Source: Sipunculus nudus (Eukaryota > Annelida > Sipuncula > Golfingiida > Sipunculidae). From it: a stretch of 64,000 nucleotides of DNA. A program made the position numbers and the translations under genes. The notes under the pieces were generated by a model. It was given only the letters and a program-made list of their open reading frames with translations, made no database searches and had not been told where the DNA came from. How positions within the stretch are numbered: position 1 is the first letter of the stretch; each line of letters starts with the position of its first letter. The stretch covers positions 40,383,956-40,447,955 of the forward strand of contig CM049318.1 in NCBI GenBank assembly GCA_026874595.1, written 5' to 3'. Below are positions 1 through 12,610 of the stretch, in pieces.

Positions 1-1199
1 ATATTATATAAAATATAGATCCTATTGAACAAATATGTTAACTAATGAACTGTCAACAATTTATCAAAAAGCCAACCAATCATCATGGTAATAATATACA
101 TCTTATCACAATGCCTCAATTTTAACATTAGGAAATACATGGTTTGGTCACAAAATATTATTTGCAACAATTTCTTTCTCATCAGTACAAACCAATCAGG
201 TCAACCAGCCATGGCCTATATTATCTTTTTCTCTAAGACTCTATCTTCATTTGATATATTTTTTAGATTTTTACCTTCAAGGTCAACTTCAGCTAAGCAC
301 AGTGCCCCATGGGTCCCTTATTTGTCTATCAACTGTAGAAATTTTAGAGTGATTTCTCGAGGATTGCGGGTTATATAGTTAAACGTGAAATCTCATAATA
401 CAATGTATCTCGTTTCACGAGAAACGGTACGAGATTTCGAAAGATTTGGGAAAGAGTAGAGGTCAACTAGACCTCTCGAACTTTAAAAGTGACAAAGTTT
501 AAAAAATGAGACCCTGTACTTTGGAATATTATGACTTTCCCCCTAAAATATGAACCGTGGTAACAGCACACATAAGGATGCAGCTACACATAAGAAGGGA
601 AACCATGGAGTGTCAAATAAAATAAGCTTCAATTTATGCGGCTACAATACATTTTGACGAAGATGAGAAGAAAAAATCAATTTTGTGTTTTATGATGACC
701 TTGACCGTTGACCCATATACTCTGTAAGTAAGACATCAGACATCATAACTTCAGGTGTTCTATCAACAGTTAAACAATCAGGGGAATAGCTAAATAAAAT
801 CTGGCCTGTGGAATGTCATATGTCAGATGAAAGAGCGAGCACGGGGGCGAATTTGGCGACAACTTAAAAAGAGACGGACATACTGACACACCTGAGATGA
901 CAACTGACTAGACCATCACGTGGAGAAAGCATAGAGGAACAAAATGAGCTATAGTTGATGTAGATAAGTCTCTTTTGACCTAGTTAAGACAAAAATATCA
1001 TTTCGACTCTTTTGATGACTTTGACCTTGGACCTACATTGACCAAAAACAATAGACGATTGTCAATCAACTGTTTGAAAGCGATTGCTGCAAAATTGTAG
1101 CCAGCAGAGTGGGGACATTATCAACATTCCGGTGAACTATTTGTTTATACCTGCAGTCAGTTCTTGAGATATTTGGTAACAGACATTACATCAAGTGTA
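1..1199. other. No gene recognised
   Basis: AT-rich sequence. A 97-codon open frame at 85-378 has no recognisable domain and no splice or promoter context. Nothing else was supported. Confidence 0.5.
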
Positions 1200-1800
1200 A
1201 AATACCTGAAAATCATTAAAGGTTGGCCGCTGGCGCCACCTACAACCCAAAATCATATACCAGTGACATAATCAAAATATAGAGTTCCGTAAAGGCACCA
1301 TTTTGAAAACGATTTGAATTCATATTCAATTTATTTCCCTTGATATAAGAAGGTGTTAAATATGATATGAACCCCAAAATATTAATAATCCACGAAGATT
1401 AATGGAGAAAGACCATCTCTCAAGATGTATGCAAACATTACACAAGTTACACATATTTATCACTTCTAAGATACTGGCATGTATGTACGCAAAAATATAT
1501 GCGGGTGGCGCAACAAGCCTTTTGTATGAGAAAGCTATAAAAGACGTATGAATGGACTTAAAAAATTTCCGACCGATACGTCTTTAAGTTATGGTCGCAG
1601 ATGCACGCAACCCGAAAAAAGTAGGTGGCGTCACCAGTCTTGAATACTACAAAACTACTCCAGATGTATGCAATTTCCCCAAACGCAAAATTTCAGGCTG
1701 ATATATGAAACCACTCCTGAGAAATACGTAGGGATGTAATTTACACCACAATGATTGTACATGATGCCCAAGTCTCGTTTACGAGAAAGCCATCTAAGAC
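1200..1800 (+). repeat. Degenerate tandem repeats with GGTGGCG cores
   Basis: Units of about 110-130 bases are marked by TGGCGCCACCTAC (1230), GGGTGGCGCAAC (1503) and GTAGGTGGCGTCACC (1622). Each is followed within 100 bases by an AGACGTATG or AGATGTATGCAA block. This is an old member of the repeat style seen at 7 kb. Confidence 0.5.
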
Positions 1801-3046
1801 GTATAACATGCAAACCGTCAAGCAAATACTAGTACATCACTATACCAAACTAAACAGGGGAATGCAATACCTACAGCAGTTCTACAGCAGCAGCTAGATG
1901 ACAGCATAATGAAAGTCCCTCTTTAACCCTGGCATTTTTTTTTATCACCTATGCCTTTAAAAAAACTTATATTTACTGTCGGCTTTGCTTATTTTTTTTT
2001 TATTTAAGTTCAATTTACAGAAACTTTGTACACGCCCTGCCTGTCAAATATAAATTAGAGGGATTTTTCTTCATTAAAAATTCTATAGCATTTTTTTGTG
2101 ATGTAATATTCTTAAAACATAAGCCTAAGTATCTTAATCGTTTATGACAAACGCTTGGACAATTCCAATTACTGGTGACTTTTTCACCTTTTGTATGAGC
2201 CTTCATCTGGGCTATTCCCCCAATAGCGATTTAGAACTGCAACACGCCTCTAGATTTAACATTGACGGCAAGTTGACCAATTGTGCCAAAGAACCGCAAA
2301 CCACGGAGATGTACCCAGGCGCGAACTGGGGTTTCCATTTATCATTAAATCATTACCAATTTACCGACTGAAAGAACACATGGATGAAGATATTTCTGAC
2401 TGTTTCCTGACTTTTGGTGTTACAGGTACTGATTTTTTTCAAATATCATAAATCATGGTTTTTAAGGACCTACGAACGCTTGAACAATTCGGCTTGCCAG
2501 TTTCATAAAAGCAGGGTTGAAAGAAGATAATATCACTAGATTTTCAACTGGAAAAAAAAGGTCGTGCCACGAAAAATCAATTTAAAGAGTCACGTGACCA
2601 ACATTTGCTTACAATTTGGTGACATCAGCGTTTTGAGCTAGTTTGGGTTAATGTATGGACGGCGGACACCGCCATACCATCCCCCTAAATTTTCACATGA
2701 CAAATGCAGCGTTTTGCGGAGACACTTTTTAACAGGCGTTGCACAGCAGATGCTGTGCAGTCCCAAAAGTTCACATTTTGCACAAGAATCAGTATTAATA
2801 TCTCGGATCAGTTATGACACCTTTCAACTAAAATTAAACAATACACTAGGAAAATTTTGAGACCACAATTGTTTATTGTATTATCACAACATCTTCCAGA
2901 CATCAGAGAAACACAAATATATATATTCACATTTATAAACAAATATATATATATAAAATATTCCTGTAACCCGACAGACCAAGTATGGACAAGTCAATCA
3001 CTTCAACATTCTCACATTTACCATTAGGCCAAAAAAAATAAAATTT
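1801..3046. other. No gene recognised
   Basis: Short open frames at 2144-2371 and 2651-2860 lack family features. The GC content rises slightly near 2140-2340 without a motif. Confidence 0.5.
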
Positions 3047-3300
3047 TATGGTTCTCTGGCACCGCCCGAGTCAATTTTAACCCCCGCAACAAAAACTTTG
3101 ATTTTGACTTTCATCTTTCAAGAATATAAAATAAATTATACATTTTCTTTTAAAGATTGCTTTTGTTATGTGGTGCTTTTACCTGTTAATCAATGCTTTG
3201 CCCCTGATCATATGACATTTTTATCGAAACAATAAAACAGGTAAAAAAAAATAAAATAACGCCCGCCCGGACCCATTTCTGAAAAAAAGTGCTGGACAAC
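3047..3300 (-). mobile_element. MITE copy 1 (GGTATGGTTCTC family), degraded ends
   Basis: It begins TATGGTTCTCTGGCAC and shares, with the copy at 42651, ATTTTAACCCCCGCAAC, GCTTTTACCTGTT, CATATGACATTTTTA and GCCCGCCC in the same order. The right end GTGCTGGACAAC is eroded. Confidence 0.6.
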
Positions 3301-3549
3301 AAAACTTTTCTTTGGCCTAAACTCTAAAAATTAAACATGTGCAGGAATATTATATGTTTCAATTATATGCATTAATCTGCGTTATATAAACGGTATAAAT
3401 GACAGTTTTATTTTTAGTACTACAGAGATTTTGAGGCAGTGCGCCCCGTTTTCCGAAAAAAAATGTGAGAAATAGAATATCGGAAAACAGCGCCACATAT
3501 TTGCAGCTCGCACCATTTTCCTCCCTACTGTGCCGTCTTAGCCACCAAG

Positions 3550-3594
3550 GGTGACTAAAATGTTAAATATATCTGAGGGTACATTTTAGTCACC
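3550..3594. repeat. 14-base-arm hairpin
   Basis: GGTGACTAAAATGT (3550-3563) and ACATTTTAGTCACC (3581-3594) are exact inverses with a 17-base loop. No flanking duplication or T-rich tail points to a specific element or terminator. Confidence 0.7.
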
Positions 3595-6559
3595 ATCCCA
3601 TGTATGCACTTGGGTGGGACTCTAAGCTCAGTATAATCTGTGTCTATATAGGGAGATGACCCATCCGTATCTTCGGTATCTCATTTTAAAAGATAAAATT
3701 CTGTTTGATAAGCTGACTGCATAAATTCCCGGTTGAAATATGTCTAAAGTCCTTATAAATCTGGGCCAGTACACAAAGCATTGTCGTCATTAAGTATACA
3801 TTATTACTGCTTCTGTCATAGAGGTTATGAGCAGTATGACCCGTGTCTTCTTACGCCAAAAAATCAAATAACTAAAGTAAATGCTATTGCACTTGCCAAT
3901 ATGTTGCAGTTGTATAGAAAATGAGGGATGCCTATGATATTTTGTTAATATATATACTGTTATTGTATTATTTTTATATGGTGTCATTTCACACATATTT
4001 TTACTTGATGAATTTCGAGGAATCTATAATATTCAGATAATGTTCTTTACCAGAAACAGAAATGTGTGATCATTTGTGAAACTGATATTAATTGCATTAA
4101 TAACATTACACATGTATACAGGGAATTTTTTAAAATTATAATAAAATAACCATATGCAAAAATTTATTATCTCTTCCCTGATTCTCAACCAGCACAGCAG
4201 TGTACTACTCAAACACTTTTAACCACTGTGGCTTTATTTCGATTTATATAAGTTTGAGACACTGGACTTTCTAAAGGGACCAGTAGAAGTATTATTCACT
4301 CTCCTGCTTTGGACATGCCTTGTGGTGTGAATTCATCCAAAAAGAAAAAAGACAGTTAAAGGATGTACATGTAGGGAAGAAAGAACATTAACCTTAAACT
4401 GACCTTTTTATCTCAGCAAAGGAGGTCATGTTTTCACCTGTGTTTTGTCTGTTACCTCTGTGTTTGGTTGGATCATTTGCCTGTTAAGACTACATACTCA
4501 TTCTCATGAAACTTTGTGGCTGGAAAGACATACATTTCCCCACTGAAGACAGATACCGTTACAAAATGGGTTGAAAGGATTATTGTTTTACTAACAGGGG
4601 CAAGTGTTTATTTGCCCTTACCTGTCTCTTGGACCATTGCTACTTTTTGTTGAAGTCAAGCTCCATTTATAGTATGATAATATAATCAATCATTGTATAA
4701 ATGTAATTATAACTAAAATATTGAGTGGATTTGTAAAATGATACTTTTATTTGACAGACTCAACCTAGCTTTTCCCTTGCTCTATATCTGTATCATCATG
4801 GTGTAGTTATACAAGTATCCAGGCACAACAACGAGAAATATAATATACATGAATGTACAGTCTGTAGAGTGACATGTATACATGTCATTAAAATATATAT
4901 CTCCATTTATGTATGTACATGACATAGTTTATCATATAAGTAAATACACATGGATATATGTGCTTAGAATCACACAACAATAATAAATATAGAATATATC
5001 CATCTTGAACAGCTCTTCTGGTTAAACAGAAAACACCCTCATGTATAATATACTGAAGATAACCCAAATAGTGTTTGATCAACCATGGCTGGCTAATTAA
5101 GTCACATGATCAAAATATGTAAATCACATGACATTCAGTCAAAATCACATGAGTAACAGAAACTCACTACAAACTCTGTTATACAAACTCGGCATTGTAT
5201 TTTGTTATTCTCTTGTGGTGATTCACTTCTTGAACTCTTGATGAACTAGTTGAACACTGATATACCAGTACAAATTGTACATATGAACAAGACTGATTTC
5301 TAATGATGCTATATACTTAAGTATTACTTTTTTATTTTGGGATATGTTCCATCAGCCAAATTTAAAGCATTGAAGCATCATTTTTATAAATATAATAAAT
5401 TTTTTAAAATATATATTTAAATCTGTGATGCATACATACATACATTGACCCAATATTGAAATACATAAACTGTTGATAATGAAGCCTTTAATAATGAACT
5501 GAACGGGAAAGGCTTGTGTAAAGCTGACATTTGAGATGGGCAATATATACAACAAAACATTGCTGGATTTGGATGATATTTAATACCTACATGATATTTA
5601 AAGTTCCACTTTTAATAATCTGAAGCCAGAACAATACATACAGCATGTTCTCAAGCCATATTCATTTCTATTAAAAAATGAGTGTACTGTGGTTGCCCTC
5701 ATGTTGGCAAGAACAAGTTTTTGTGACGTTCACTTTTTCATTTTTTGCCAGAGGCCTCAATTTTTCTGAATTCACCATACTGGTACATTAAGCTACAAAG
5801 AAAAACACTGAATATTTTATCAAGATACTGATACAGACAGGACCATGTTCTTAGATTTTAATATGCACATAAAGGCACATTTATTATCATTTTGGGGGAA
5901 CAGCATCTCTGGGAACAGCAAACCAACAGATATTCCTTTCGATGATGACAAATGATATAAATGATCTGTCATTATTTAAATGATCTGTCATTGATTTACA
6001 TATCTATAGGTCTAACATAACAGAAGTGCTATTATCTATGATTAAAAGGTTATGCATGTTAACTTTGGATATGCAAAGATGACATAGACTAGACATGGGG
6101 AGACTACTTTATAATTGACTGTTAACAGGTGTTGGTGGGCCATCTTGTCCAACATTTAATTTTTGTGATTATTTTTTGTTTTGCGAAAATTGCAAATTAG
6201 ACATCCTTGTATACATAAAGGCAACCACAGTATACTGTCATTCTGAGCATCCTCTGGAGGGAGAAATCTCCAACATATTACAGCCCTCAAATCCATGTGG
6301 CAAATTGGCATAATGATTTTGAATGCACACAGACATTTAACATGATTTTGTCGCATTAAAACTGTTTTTTTGTGCAACACGGTATGTCATGTCAGAGATG
6401 AAACTAGTATGATCAAACCTGTGTACAGTTACTCTCATCCAACATCATGTTCACACCAATTATTTGTATTTGTGGTGTGAAAAGGTGGCAGATGATCTGG
6501 TATCATACTCAGAAAATGTTGATGGAGGTTGTGGAGGATAAATAACATCTGTATATCCT
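3595..6559. other. No gene recognised
   Basis: AT-rich sequence with only short random-looking open frames. No repeat was recognised from this window alone. Confidence 0.5.
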
Positions 6560-6735
6560 AGCTCGAAAACCACTGTGGAACTTGTCTGAAAGACCACCTG
6601 TCTATTAAGACCACCTGTCTATTACGAACACCTTTGATTCAACAGTAAGTAATCACATTATTTTTATAACTGACATGTCTAATAAGACCATTGGTGAAAA
6701 AAAGACCACTTTTGGCCAGTCCCATTGGTGGTCAT
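6560..6735 (+). repeat. Dispersed GACCACCTGTCTA repeat
   Basis: It contains GACCACCTGTCTATTA twice within 25 bases, then AATAAGACCATTGG, GACCACTTTTGGCCAGTCC and GGTGGTC. A related phrase, CAGGTGGTCTTTGTAGAC, recurs at 39430. This looks like a short dispersed repeat of unknown class. Confidence 0.4.
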
Positions 6736-6953
6736 ATAACACATGTTTCATGTAATTACATGTAATAACAATTTATAAGTATAGTGTCCAGGATAAAAAG
6801 CCAAAATGACACATCAATATGGCTCTTGTTGGTGACTTGGAATAATAAAGGGAACAAACGTTTTGGTGGTCTGTATATTTGGTGAATGAATGGGTGGCAA
6901 ATGGGTGAAGACATACTGTAACTAGAATACGGGTAGTCGACAAGCGACTACGT

Positions 6954-7844
6954 GTATCCGCCAAAATCAGAGAAGGACGGGTAAAGTGAGGCATTGATTG
7001 AGTGGCAAGGGGATATAGAGTTACATGTGTTAAATATTAGAATGGATCTCTGCCACATAAACATGATTGTAGGTGGCGCCACCTGTTATTTGAACGAGAA
7101 ACTATCCAAAATATACACACATGCAAAATTTCATGTGGAAAAGTCAAACCACTGCAGAGATATGAGTGATTTTAACCCCAGGCAGATGAACAGATGGACA
7201 CTGTGCAAACATGGTTGCAGGTGGCGCCACCTTTTGTTGTGTATGTTATAAAGCTATCCCAGGGCTACATTTGTGTAAAAATTTTTTCTGGATCGGTCAA
7301 AAGGTTCCCGAGATATATGGGATTATGTGTGGAGCGTTAACGTGAATGTAGGTGGTGCCACCTGTCACAAAATCGAGAAAGCTATCTAGGATGTATATGC
7401 ATGCCGAATTTTAGGTGAATTAGTCAAACCACTGCAGAGATATGAGTGATTTTAACCCCAGGCAGATGAACAGATGGACACTGTGCAAACATGGTTGCAG
7501 GTGGCGCCACCTTTTGTTGTGTATGTTATAAAGCTTTCCCAGGGCTACATTTGTGTAAAATTTTTTTCCGGATCGGTCAAACGGTTCCCGAGATATATGG
7601 GTTTATGTGTGGAAACAGACGCACAAACGGACGCTGGGCAGAGACGAAAGGTCAGAGGTCAAGGTCACTTGGTTAGGCACCAGTTCACATGTGACCCGAT
7701 AATTTGTGTAAGTTTCAGAAAAACCTGTCCAGTAGTCTCAGAGGAGTTCTCCGGAAACGAACGCGGCGGCGGCGGCGGTGGCGGCGGCGGCGGCGGAACC
7801 CGGTCAAAAACATAGTATCCGCAAAACTTCGTTTTGGCGGATAC
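6954..7844. mobile_element. TIR element with internal 280-base-offset duplication
   Basis: GTATCCGCCAAAA (6954-6966) and its perfect inverse TTTTGGCGGATAC (7832-7844) bound the block. Inside, about 195 bases at 7142-7338 recur almost unchanged at 7422-7618, each with AGGTGGCGCCACC and CGAGATATATGGG. A third, more diverged palindrome (7350) lies between them. A GGC trinucleotide run (7763-7797) and CCGGAAACGAACGCGG sit next to the right end. No clear target duplication was found. Open frames across it, including a polyglycine one, are repeat artefacts. Confidence 0.6.
7763..7797. repeat. GGC trinucleotide microsatellite
   Basis: Eleven to twelve GGC units with one GGT interruption stand out sharply from the AT-rich surroundings. 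They lie inside the right end of the TIR element. Confidence 0.9.
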
Positions 7845-7857
7845 AATTATCACAATA

Positions 7858-8936
7858 ACAAGTGACCCATGGGCCATGACACTCAGCTGACTGGCATGTT
7901 GACAATATGTCCTTGTACAGCAACAAATTAAGATGATGTAGGTGGCATCATAGTTCATGCATATTAGCTGTATTTCATCAACACCCATAAGCACATCAAA
8001 TTTGATGACAATCCATCCAGCTGCTCCTTAGGAATCTGGCAATTTGTGTGTATTTTGCATTATTTCTGGGGTACTCAAACACGGCCTGTAAGTCAGATAA
8101 TATAGGTCACAGTGACCTCAATTCAAGTTTCTGAGGAGAACTTTGAGGAACTCTCAGGATGTCAAGTACGAAGATTAAGGTCAAATGCTTATGATTTGTG
8201 CCCTGCTTTGGTATCAAAATTTCAATTATTCTGGGGATGCTTATAAGCCCCATAGCTTGGAGAATATTGGTAATAGAGACCTAATTTCAGGTTTCCAAGA
8301 AGACTTTTTCATGGACCTCCCTGGTTGTCAAAATAGAAGATTTTAGGTCCAATGGTTATGATTTGTGCCCTGCTTTGGTATCAAATTTTCAATTATTTTG
8401 GGGGATACTTCAGAGCCCCATAGCTCTGAGGTTTTAGGTAACAGAGACCTAATTTTTAGTTTCCAAAGAGACTTTTCATGGGCCTCCCTGCATGTCAAGA
8501 TAGAAGATTCTAGGTCCGGTCATTATGAATTGTGCCCTGTTAACAGATGACCGCATCTTTTAAGGTCTCAAAATAGAGAAAAAATCGTAAAAAATCGAAA
8601 AAATACAGGTGGCACCACCAGCCTGCAGAAATTGATGAAACACTCCATGATCAATATCTATGCAAAAAATCATGGTGATCAATGCATTAGTTGTTCAGAT
8701 ACTTGAGCTTTTGTGTCAAATTTTCCATTTTCTAGGGGTTACTTTGGAGCCCAATAGCTCGAAGAATATGGGTAACAGAGACTTAATTCCAGGTGTCCAA
8801 GGAGATTTTTCATGGACCTCTCTGGATGTAACGTTAGAAGATTCCAGGTCTAGCGGATACGATTTGTGCTGGCCGGCCAGCCTGACGAGGAGAGATTGCT
8901 AAAGCTCAGATGACTTACAGTCAGCTGAGCTAAAAA
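7858..8936 (+). mobile_element. Pearl/HINE-like element with about four tandem monomers
   Basis: The left end has CAAGTGACCCATGGG and the sub-terminal CTCAGCTGACT (7882-7892). The right end has its exact inverse AGTCAGCTGAG (8919-8929) followed by CTAAAAA. Between them are diverged monomers of roughly 150-170 bases, each with the series TATGATTTGTGCCCTG, CCCATAGCTC, AACAGAGACCTAATT and CATGGACCTCCCTGG. The best copies are at about 8080-8210, 8215-8370, 8372-8545 and 8690-8880. Open frames inside follow the monomers and are not genes. The class assignment rests on architecture, not on a database match. Confidence 0.65.
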
Positions 8937-11900
8937 AGAGAGAAGCAATCATTTGAAACAGCATCAACATTAGGATCAATCAGTCATCTATACCTCAGTT
9001 ACCAAAATTATAACATCATTAAGAATATTTGTGCATAAACATGAACTTATGAAATGGTAGAACAAAATTAAATATAATAACTTCATTGCAATTTCCCATC
9101 ATTTTGATTAATTTCTGACTATTAATTTGTTATATTTAGTAAAATACATAAAAGCAAATACACATAGAGGCTAAAGATAAAGTATGCTTGTTTTGTCATG
9201 ATACTGCAGACCAGTTTCACCTTCATGTAAACAATGTGCTTTATTTCTATTTAATATTTAGAATGGATAATTATGCGTACATATACCCCTAGTGGCAGGG
9301 AGCACATCATACCATTCTAGAGAATCTACATGCATTGACCCTTTACAAACTGAATCCACCATTCAATAAAAGGCAAAAATCATCATCAGTTCAACACATG
9401 AAGGACCAAGGCATACAGGCATAATGTATGTATGATTGACAGTCAGAGATTCAACCTTTAATGCCTGAAGGCAACTACCCTGTTATGCCTGTATGTGTAA
9501 GCATTTTGTCCTTTGCACTAAAAGATAAACAGGATTTCTTCATTGAATGGCATTAATATTAGGATACAGGTATTAAAATATGTTGCCTCTGGACAAATGG
9601 TCATTTTTAGTCAAGTAAAACTGATAAAGACTTAATGGAAAAAACATCTGCACCACCAAATAGGCAAGACTTTCTTATCTTATAAATATCATATTCCAGT
9701 TTATCAAACAACACTGACAGAATAAAAATTTAAATGTTCCAGATACACTCAGAAAGACAATTTATGTTAATTTAATCACTGTTAATTTAATAAGTATTGG
9801 GAAAATATAGGATTTTTTTAAGCATTCATGGGTTTTGCGCAATGAGGTTTGTGCATGGAAGTAAATATAAATTCCATAAATCAGTTTAGGTAAATATCAT
9901 AATGGACACATTTTGAATGGTTCCAGTGCATAATTTCACATGGATCAAATAAAGATGATCTCATGAAACTTTATAATAATAAGCCAATAAGTCGTGATCC
10001 CACCATGCACAAGTTGTTTGTTTGTTTACATGCATGTGTTGATGATGTGGAGCTGACTAAAATGGCTACCCTTCTAAATCAAAACAACATCAGCAAGGGA
10101 ATCAGATGAGCCAGAGTTTTAAGAATGATAATACATTGCTTAACATGCTCTCACAAACAATGACTAATGACCTCAAGTTCCTCACATTTGTCACTGATAA
10201 ACTCCAGACTTATGTTTGTTTTTTTCAGTTTGTCAACAATGGCTTGTAGGTAAACAAACATCTGTCGAAAGGGCTATAAAAGAACTTACTTGAGCAGGAA
10301 TAAGCTGCAGCCAATAACACGCACCTAGAGTGACCCAGAAATCACATAAATTCAACAAATGAGGCAGGTGTATAGCTGGCTTTAATAAAAGCAGATTTAG
10401 CTCTCAGCATTTTAATATATTCAGCATGAGCTTTATCATTCCTTTAGCAATTAGCAGGCATGCCATGTTAACAACATAACCATGTAAAATGCCTGTTACA
10501 GAGACGGATGTAACAGACATTTCCTCATTGGCTCCAACCTGCAGTGTACTGATATAGCTTATATAGTATAGGTCACCTTTGACCTTTGCTTGTTGGCAGA
10601 CACCATGAATTGGCTCAGTCCTGAGATATGAAATTACCACTTTTAAACAGTTGCAGAGAATGAGCTCTTTTGTTGTGCTGACTCTTATATAAAAACAAAT
10701 ATATCACTTTAAAGGGGATCAGCAATACTTTGTATGTCTACTGGGCAGTAATTATAAATCTGGTAAATACTTGTGATACTTAAAGGGACCTATTCTGATG
10801 TCTACTGACTAAAGATAATCTCTTGAACATTTGATAAAAATAATTGCCAAAAAAATGCCAATCAGACTGCTTCTTCCAACCTACTCAAATTAAATTACAC
10901 AAGAGTCATATTTGCCAAATCACAGCTTAAATGGGCCTCTGGAAAACTCATTATTAGATAAGCTATGCTGCAATTAATCAATGCAGTGAAAAAAATTCAA
11001 AACATAAGAATTAAACACAATATGTCAGGATCAAATAAGCCTAGTATTCTGTTCAAACTGTTACCACAGTGGGCTTAATTGGTACATACAACTTGAATTA
11101 AAATCCAGCTATTCACCAATACCATTTCTATGTAATTTATGTGACTGTTAGCTTACTCTAAGTACATATTAATGAAGTTAGGTTATTCCTGTTGAGAAAA
11201 TCTTTACATGATGAAACAGCCTCTGTGATGGATGTATGAGCTTGTTTATATACAAGATGATAGTAAACACAGCACTTCTGACAAGATGAAAACCCATGTA
11301 ACTGAAGGTGGTTGGTAGCTTATGTGTCAAACTTTAAACATTACTAATTACAAAAGGCTCTATGCAAAACTCTGGTTCATTTGACTTGCCGACAGATGTC
11401 CTTCATGGGAGTTTGAATTATTTGGCGAGCCCCTCACATGTTATAACATATGTATATAAACAAAATGAATAGCCTATGTGTGGTGGGACTGAGTTTTTCT
11501 CACCCATATTTATAAACTATTACTACTTTAATTTTACAGTTAAGTGATATGAGGAACAAATTATTGGATATAAAGGGGGAATTCTTTTTTGAGTTACCTA
11601 TTTTAAGAGTCAAGTACCAAGGGTGCTCATTGGGTCTGTAATTGTATGTTGACTAAGCAGCCAACCCTGATGTGATCCTCCAATGTACTATAACAGTGCA
11701 CCCTGTAGTATCAGACCTTACAGTTTTATAAGTTCTAAAAGTAGAAATAAAGATACAGTTCTCTGATTAATAAATATTCATAATCTTAACTAATGATTTC
11801 AAGAGTATATTTTTAAAATCCATGTAAATAGCCACAACATGAACAGAACAGACAGATTTACGTACATATACATACATGATAACATTTCAAAACTGGAATG

Positions 11901-12610
11901 TCTTGTGATTTCAGTGAATAAACAACCTTGAACTAAGATCTCCTGCATTAAATCAATAAACAGAATGTTAAACAGCAACCAATAAAGAAATGGAATGTTG
12001 TAAATGTAAATGGATAAACAAACGATAAACTTTTCGTTAATTCACTTAACCTATTTTCTTCCAAATGTCCACAAAGCAAATACACAATATATACATGACT
12101 AGCTGTAAATGTCAAAGTCATGCAGATAGATTTAGGTCATAAATTTAGACCATAGAACTCGTTTTGTGGCATCATAAGGTCATTCATGTATATATGTACA
12201 ATCAAACATATTGATAAAAACATGACGGCTCTTAAATTTAGGCAACTTAAATCATTGTTCTGATCACAGCTAATGCAAAGTCGCCAAGTAAAAATATAAC
12301 ATACTCCACATAACAATCAAATTTGCATACTACTGATTATCCTACCCAAACTTTTCTTTTAAATAATATATATATATATATATATATTTAAATATAAAAA
12401 CTTTTGCCAGAACATTGTTTGAATGAGAGGTATTACCAAGCAGGGCTGCTGTTCTATCTCATATTATTTACAGCTCTTTGTCTTTTTTAAACAATTTTTC
12501 ACAAAAATCATAAATCATTGCAAACATCACAAATATTATTGTATAATAGCATTCTTACTGAAAATTACAGAACATAATAAACATTTTCTAGTCATCTATG
12601 ATTGTCTGGC
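8937..12610. other. 3' flank and probable 3' UTR of cytochrome b561, no other gene
   Basis: The 3' UTR starts at 12610 and runs leftwards. Its end could not be fixed because no minus-strand AATAAA stands out in the nearest 300 bases. The remainder is AT-rich, with a short TA run at about 12368-12390. Confidence 0.5.

Noticed and set aside
7474-7815. Open frame ending in a polyglycine run (and a polyproline frame on the other strand)
   Set aside because: It runs through a duplicated repeat and the GGC microsatellite. No domain, start context or splice signal supports it.
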